A DNA stretch of 37,375 nucleotides. Origin: Bacillota bacterium (lineage in GTDB: Bacteria > Bacillota > Bacilli > Desulfuribacillales > Desulfuribacillaceae). A model generated the notes under the pieces. It saw nothing but the letters and a program-made list of their open reading frames with translations, searched no databases and was not told the DNA's origin. The translations under genes and the position numbers were made by a program. Shown one piece after another: positions 33,529-37,375 of the stretch (position 1 is its first letter; each line of letters starts with the position of its first letter). Location of the stretch: positions 1 to 37,375 of the forward strand of contig JAEWFW010000010.1 in assembly GCA_023388635.1 (NCBI GenBank), read 5' to 3'.

Positions 33529-36081
33529 CTATATTTTTTCAACCTTAATTCGAGTTGATCCGCCGTGTCTAGCGGTACTGCCACTTAGCGCCTCATAGAC
33601 ATCCGCTAAAATGACGTTATTATTACCCCCACGCGGCATACGCTTTTTATAATCAAGTGAAGCTGTTCTTCCATATGCCCAGTGCCCCTGACCATAGCAC
33701 TTCGAGATAACTCCAGGGCGTGTTCCTTCCCAAAGTTTTGCCTTTACAGTGACTGACCCGTAATCCGATGTAAGTCTGATTGAATCACCGTCTTTAATTC
33801 CCAATTTCGCAGCATCAACTGGGTTGATCTTAGCCACATCATCCCAAGGTTCATCGCCAGGATCAGCATTTTTAAACTCCTGATACCATGTGCAGTTCGC
33901 CGAACGCGCTTCTCTGTTCAATCGTGAGCGGTGCTCTGAAAAAATAAACGGATATTCATTTTCATCACCCATACGTAAGGCAGGTTCATAATGCGGTACA
34001 AATGACAATTCCCCGCGGGATGTATAGAATGTCGCCTCCATAACTTTGTCAATTGTCACATTATGTTTTTCAGCATGCTCTACCAACATTTTTTTCAGTG
34101 TTTCACTGTAGAATTCGAACTTTCCTGTTTCAGTTCCGAAGTTGCCGCCCCATTTTTTCTTGTATTTATATGGTTCAGAGTTCCAGACGCCGATCTTCTT
34201 AAACTCCTCCCAACCGTTAATCGTATCTCCGTTTTTCCTTTTTTCTGATAAAGGATTCCAACACGGTTCCGTAAAGCTTTTAGTAAAATATTCGTTAAAT
34301 TCCTCTGGGGTAGTCGGATTTTTACCTGTTTGAGGATCTTTAAATTCCGATGTATAGTAATCGAGTAATTTTGTAAAGCCGCGTTCTGCTAGAGCCTCAG
34401 CAATCAAAAACGAAATTTCTGTTTCGTCAATCTTTACATCCCACAAAGGCTCTATCATTCGCTGTAAAATTGTCATTGTCGCATGTTTATTACCGCCTGA
34501 TCCCTTAACGGCCCCAAGGCGCTCATACAATTGGTGGGCGGCAGGTAATACAATATCCGCAAAATGTGTCATTTCAGCTGGATTTACTGTTATATGGACA
34601 AAAAACGGCAACTTTGCTAATGCGTCATCCCATCTTCCTGTATTCGTGACACTAAAATTTAAGTTATTCCAGTAACTAATCACCATTTTTAAGTCGTACG
34701 GATCTTCTGCAAGAATGGCATCGGCAATATATCCAGTAATCTTATTTCCACCTGACTTCTTGTTTAGCGCTGGAAATTTTAGCGTTCCGCCGTGATCTAT
34801 ACGTTTCTGTTTTCTTCCGGCTTCGGCAACATCATCTATATATGCATCGTAATTTGGAAGACCGCCATCCGGTACGCTTGACCATGATAATGTTCCACCT
34901 TTATTGTCCACAGAGCCGACCAAGCCATTTAATACGTGTGTCGCCATGGATGCATATGCGCCGCGAATCTGCATAGTCGCACCGGGTGATACGAACGATA
35001 TGGCATGAGGTGCAGCATTTGCAAATTCTATCGCAATTCGACGAATCTGATCAGCCGGGATTCCTGCCCGTTCGGTAGCCCACTCAGGCGTCGCGTCTTT
35101 TAATGCTAAATTCCACCATTGAACTAAACCAAACGTTTCAATTTCTTCAAAATCTTCTTCCATCACAGTCGTGCCTGTTACAAACTTATTAACCCCATCT
35201 ATAAAGTCACCGACAAAGGGCTTATACCATAATCCCTCTGTCAAAATAACATGGGCAAAAGCTACTGCCAATGCTCCGTCTTCCCCCGGTATCACCGGCA
35301 ACCATTCATCGGCTTTAGCCGCACTTGTCGAAAGCCGTGGATCAATACAGACAATTTTGGCTCTTTCCTTGACATCTCCCCATACGTTACACGTGTGCGG
35401 TACTTGGCGATTGGAAGCAACAGGGTCCCCTCCCCATAGGATTTCATAGCGTGTTTCCATATGATCATAGTCACGATATCCCCACAAACCTTCTGAAGAA
35501 TACGGACCGAATTTTTCTGCCTCGGCGCAAATAGAGCTGTGAGAAACGTTATTAGGCGACCCTATGATTTTCGGAAATGCATCGTACAATGCTCCGGTTA
35601 AGCCAGTATAGCGCCCGCGTAGCAATGCAAACTTGTGTGTTTCATTGTTATTGCGAAGTTCCATAATTTTGTCGGCAATTGTATTGATCGCTTCCTCCCA
35701 AGAAATCGGCACAAATTGAGGATCTTCATCCCTGCCTTTTTGAGGGTTCGTGCGTTTCATTGGTTGCTTGACACGATCCGGATCGTATACTTGTTGAAGT
35801 GAAAGATGGGCACGTACACATACTTCACCATGATTTGCCTTTGAATTGGGATTACCCCTAACTTTCGTCGCCCTTCCGTCGACAACATACACTTGCACAG
35901 CACACCATGTCGTGCATCCTTGACATGTAGATGCTACCCATTCGCCTTGTACATTAGCCGCCGTTGCGCCAACCTTTGATTCTGTAAATGCCATTAATAT
36001 AGGAGCTGTCTGTGTAACTCCCGCCACGAATAATCCACTGACAGCCGATAGTTTAATAAAATCACGTCTATTAATTCCCAT
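33529..36081 (-). CDS. arrA: Molybdopterin oxidoreductase catalytic subunit, ArrA-like
   Basis: An 850-aa Mo-bisMGD enzyme of the DMSO reductase superfamily. A Tat leader (NRRDFIKLSAVSGLFVAG, R5-R6) directs export. C53, C56, C60 and C88 (CX2CX3CX27C) hold the [4Fe-4S] cluster. C185 in 'VSHSSICAEAEKFG' is the probable Mo ligand. 'GCTTWCAVQVYVVDGRATKV', 'RVKQPMKRTNP' and 'FALLRGRYTG' are close to what I know of ArrA/ArxA, and the length (about 850) fits. The catalytic role would be reduction of arsenate to arsenite with menaquinol electrons. Polysulfide, thiosulfate and tetrathionate reductases are the alternatives, so the gene symbol is provisional. ATG 36081 follows GGAGGTGGAG; the extra 22 codons upstream are not used. 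The adjacent ars operon supports the arsenate reading. Confidence 0.7.
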   Translation of the reverse strand: MGINRRDFIKLSAVSGLFVAGVTQTAPILMAFTESKVGATAANVQGEWVASTCQGCTTWCAVQVYVVDGRATKVRGNPNSKANHGEVCVRAHLSLQQVYDPDRVKQPMKRTNPQKGRDEDPQFVPISWEEAINTIADKIMELRNNNETHKFALLRGRYTGLTGALYDAFPKIIGSPNNVSHSSICAEAEKFGPYSSEGLWGYRDYDHMETRYEILWGGDPVASNRQVPHTCNVWGDVKERAKIVCIDPRLSTSAAKADEWLPVIPGEDGALAVAFAHVILTEGLWYKPFVGDFIDGVNKFVTGTTVMEEDFEEIETFGLVQWWNLALKDATPEWATERAGIPADQIRRIAIEFANAAPHAISFVSPGATMQIRGAYASMATHVLNGLVGSVDNKGGTLSWSSVPDGGLPNYDAYIDDVAEAGRKQKRIDHGGTLKFPALNKKSGGNKITGYIADAILAEDPYDLKMVISYWNNLNFSVTNTGRWDDALAKLPFFVHITVNPAEMTHFADIVLPAAHQLYERLGAVKGSGGNKHATMTILQRMIEPLWDVKIDETEISFLIAEALAERGFTKLLDYYTSEFKDPQTGKNPTTPEEFNEYFTKSFTEPCWNPLSEKRKNGDTINGWEEFKKIGVWNSEPYKYKKKWGGNFGTETGKFEFYSETLKKMLVEHAEKHNVTIDKVMEATFYTSRGELSFVPHYEPALRMGDENEYPFIFSEHRSRLNREARSANCTWYQEFKNADPGDEPWDDVAKINPVDAAKLGIKDGDSIRLTSDYGSVTVKAKLWEGTRPGVISKCYGQGHWAYGRTASLDYKKRMPRGGNNNVILADVYEALSGSTARHGGSTRIKVEKI

Positions 36082-36106
36082 GATACTCCACCTCCGTTTT
36101 GTAGAA

Positions 36107-37054
36107 TTATAACAATTGAATTGGGATTTCAATTTGACCTGCTTCAAGGATAATGAACTTTAAAGCAAAACTACCAACGATTACCGCTGCAAAAATCACT
36201 GTAGCCAGTCCTTTGGGTATTGTACGATTTGCCCCTGTCGCAAGTTGGTATAAAGATATGGCTAAGGGGAGTAGTCCGCCAATAATGACTGCTACTATCC
36301 AAAATGCAATGCCATACTCAGCTAACATAGTCTGAATTGATTCAATCTGATAGCGGGTACCTCGATTCATAGCCATAAACCACGAAATAATCGCTAACAT
36401 TTGTACAAATATTAAAGTAAATAGGACTCCATTAAAATTAAATGTTTTATTTTTTTCAGTTGTCGCTGCAACTTCTTTGTATGCCTTGAGTAACTCTGTC
36501 GATTCTGCCGATGATTCTTGTGACACGACCGTCTCACGCAATAACACTTTCAGCAGCAGGACACAAGCAATTCCACCAGCCATTGAAGCTGTTAAAAACA
36601 AGACCACAATAGAGCCATCAGCCCATAGTGGACGCCCGAGCGAAGTCAAAAGCAGCCCATGATATACGCCCATTGCCACAGCCAAAAATGCTCCGGCAAT
36701 TCTTACTCCATTATAGAGTGATCCATCATCCTTGTTCATGTACAGTAACAACGCGTAAACACATGCAACCGTAACAAATGCCCCTTGTATTAATCCACCC
36801 CATGACGTTACGGACTGTGGATTTATCAGAAAAAAGCTCAGAACCATTCGAAATGGTTTGCCTAATTCTGTAGCTAATGCAAATAAACCAATACCTGCAA
36901 TTATAGGCGCAAGGTACGCAGAAACTCTTATCAATTTGTGATACAGACCCTTATTGTAATAACTCAGAATGATTGAAAAAAGAAATAACGCAATGCCAAC
37001 TCCACCAAAAAACTGATCAATGACAATACGAATATCCCATACTACACCTTCCAT
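36107..37054 (-). CDS. NrfD/PsrC-type membrane quinol-linked subunit
   Basis: A 315-aa integral membrane protein with about nine hydrophobic segments, of the NrfD/PsrC type, anchoring the oxidoreductase and passing electrons from the quinone pool. Recognisable are 'GGVGIALFLFSIIL' (TM1), 'LATELGKPFRMVLSFFL' (a typical NrfD loop), and the Ser/Glu-rich cytosolic loop near residues 180-200. This would be the ArrC counterpart of ArrAB-type enzymes in some Bacillota. ATG 37054 is 7 bases after GGGAGG; the frame upstream to 37093 is not coding. It is the first gene of the operon, 25 bases before the large subunit. Confidence 0.88.
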   Translation of the reverse strand: MEGVVWDIRIVIDQFFGGVGIALFLFSIILSYYNKGLYHKLIRVSAYLAPIIAGIGLFALATELGKPFRMVLSFFLINPQSVTSWGGLIQGAFVTVACVYALLLYMNKDDGSLYNGVRIAGAFLAVAMGVYHGLLLTSLGRPLWADGSIVVLFLTASMAGGIACVLLLKVLLRETVVSQESSAESTELLKAYKEVAATTEKNKTFNFNGVLFTLIFVQMLAIISWFMAMNRGTRYQIESIQTMLAEYGIAFWIVAVIIGGLLPLAISLYQLATGANRTIPKGLATVIFAAVIVGSFALKFIILEAGQIEIPIQLL

Positions 37055-37156
37055 TCGACTACCTCCCTTGATTTTAAATTTTTCCTTTAGCAAAATTTCT
37101 GCCGTTTGTCTATTTATTTTGCTACTTTTATACTCCCCCCTTGTAAGATAAATATA

Positions 37157-37344
37157 GGGTTAAGGTCGTGAGACCTACCCGAACGTTCCTTGATAATTTA
37201 TACTTTATTGTTCAGATGAATCAGTGACACCCTTGGGAACAACCACTCACCTTCGTGCTATAATCGTTCTTGTCAGAGAGATAGATGTGCGTCCCCCCTG
37301 GATCCCTTCTTTTTGAAGGCTTATCCGTAATATAGCGTGTCACT
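37157..37344 (+). ncRNA. Unassigned structured segment, possible mobile-element end
   Basis: The last 321 bases after the NrfD-type start hold no confident gene. On the + strand several helices can be paired. GGGT/ACCC plus AGGTC/GACCT (37157-37180) close on a GTGA tetraloop. GTTCC (37184) can pair with GGAAC (37236). GGAT-CCCTTC/GAAGG-CTT-ATCC (37300-37326) forms a second hairpin. AGTGACAC (37223-37230) is complementary to GTGTCACT (37337-37344). A TATAAT sits at 37258-37263. Such nested stems suggest a structured RNA, for example the non-coding end of an IS110-like element, whose transposase would lie beyond the window. This is speculative. Confidence 0.3.
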
Positions 37345-37375
37345 CCGCATGAACGATTCGATGGTTAGCTGGTTG

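Noticed and set aside
1..37375. CRISPR arrays, tRNA or rRNA genes.
   Set aside because: I saw no regularly spaced 25-35-base repeats, no cloverleaf ending in a typical T-arm and CCA region, and no rRNA signature.
37240..37375. Open minus-strand frame of about 45 codons at the window end.
   Set aside because: It has no start inside the window, no recognisable domain, and overlaps the hairpins; it cannot be judged without the sequence beyond 37375.

Overview
The window looks like a chromosomal segment of a low- to mid-GC Bacillota bacterium with an anaerobic or facultative respiratory lifestyle. The evidence is strong GGAGG-type ribosome binding sites, frequent TTG starts, a T-box leader before a hisS-aspS operon, HemZ, a multi-SH3 cell-wall amidase, an OmpR/HK pair, and an Acr3-type ars operon beside a molybdopterin oxidoreductase operon. 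I cannot name the species.

Region 1 (1-7022, + strand) is an accessory cassette. After the last 18 codons of an upstream gene and a perfect 29-bp hairpin, one promoter with a palindrome in its spacer precedes five tightly packed genes: a 77-aa helical protein, a GHKL (Hsp90/MORC-type) ATPase, an unrecognised 295-aa protein, a DUF6339-like protein, and a 1002-aa protein joining RNA polymerase alpha-CTD-like helix-hairpin-helix domains to a sigma-70 region 4. It ends at a strong terminator, looks AT-richer than what follows, and is my best candidate for an undescribed (possibly defence or conflict) system.

Region 2 (7144-12241, - strand) is housekeeping: aspS and hisS under a T-box, hemZ, and a 54-codon small gene. 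Region 3 (12359-19637) has a secreted amidase with five SH3b domains, an AraC/GyrI regulator, a Dabb protein, a TSUP transporter, and a UBA/DUF4342-response regulator-histidine kinase operon preceded by 11-bp-phased direct repeats. Region 4 (19667-25868, - strand) has uppP, a three-gene envelope-type operon (YiiX-like peptidase, EcsC, unknown), YbaK, a CPBP membrane protein with a structured leader, a PmtA-like methyltransferase and a VOC protein. Region 5 (26160-32024, - strand) has a YdjY-like Fe-S lipoprotein, an arsA-derived mini-ORF, and arsR-acr3-(BFD/DUF2703-arsD)-arsA-arsC with consensus promoter and dyad operator. In the ars operon, ArsC reduces arsenate, Acr3 exports arsenite, and ArsD and ArsA probably bind and move it.

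Region 6 (32100-37054, - strand) is a nrfD-type/molybdopterin/Fe-S/torD operon whose sequences and position fit a respiratory arsenate reductase (ArrA/ArrB-like). The last ~270 bp hold a non-coding segment with nested hairpins, possibly the end of a mobile element.
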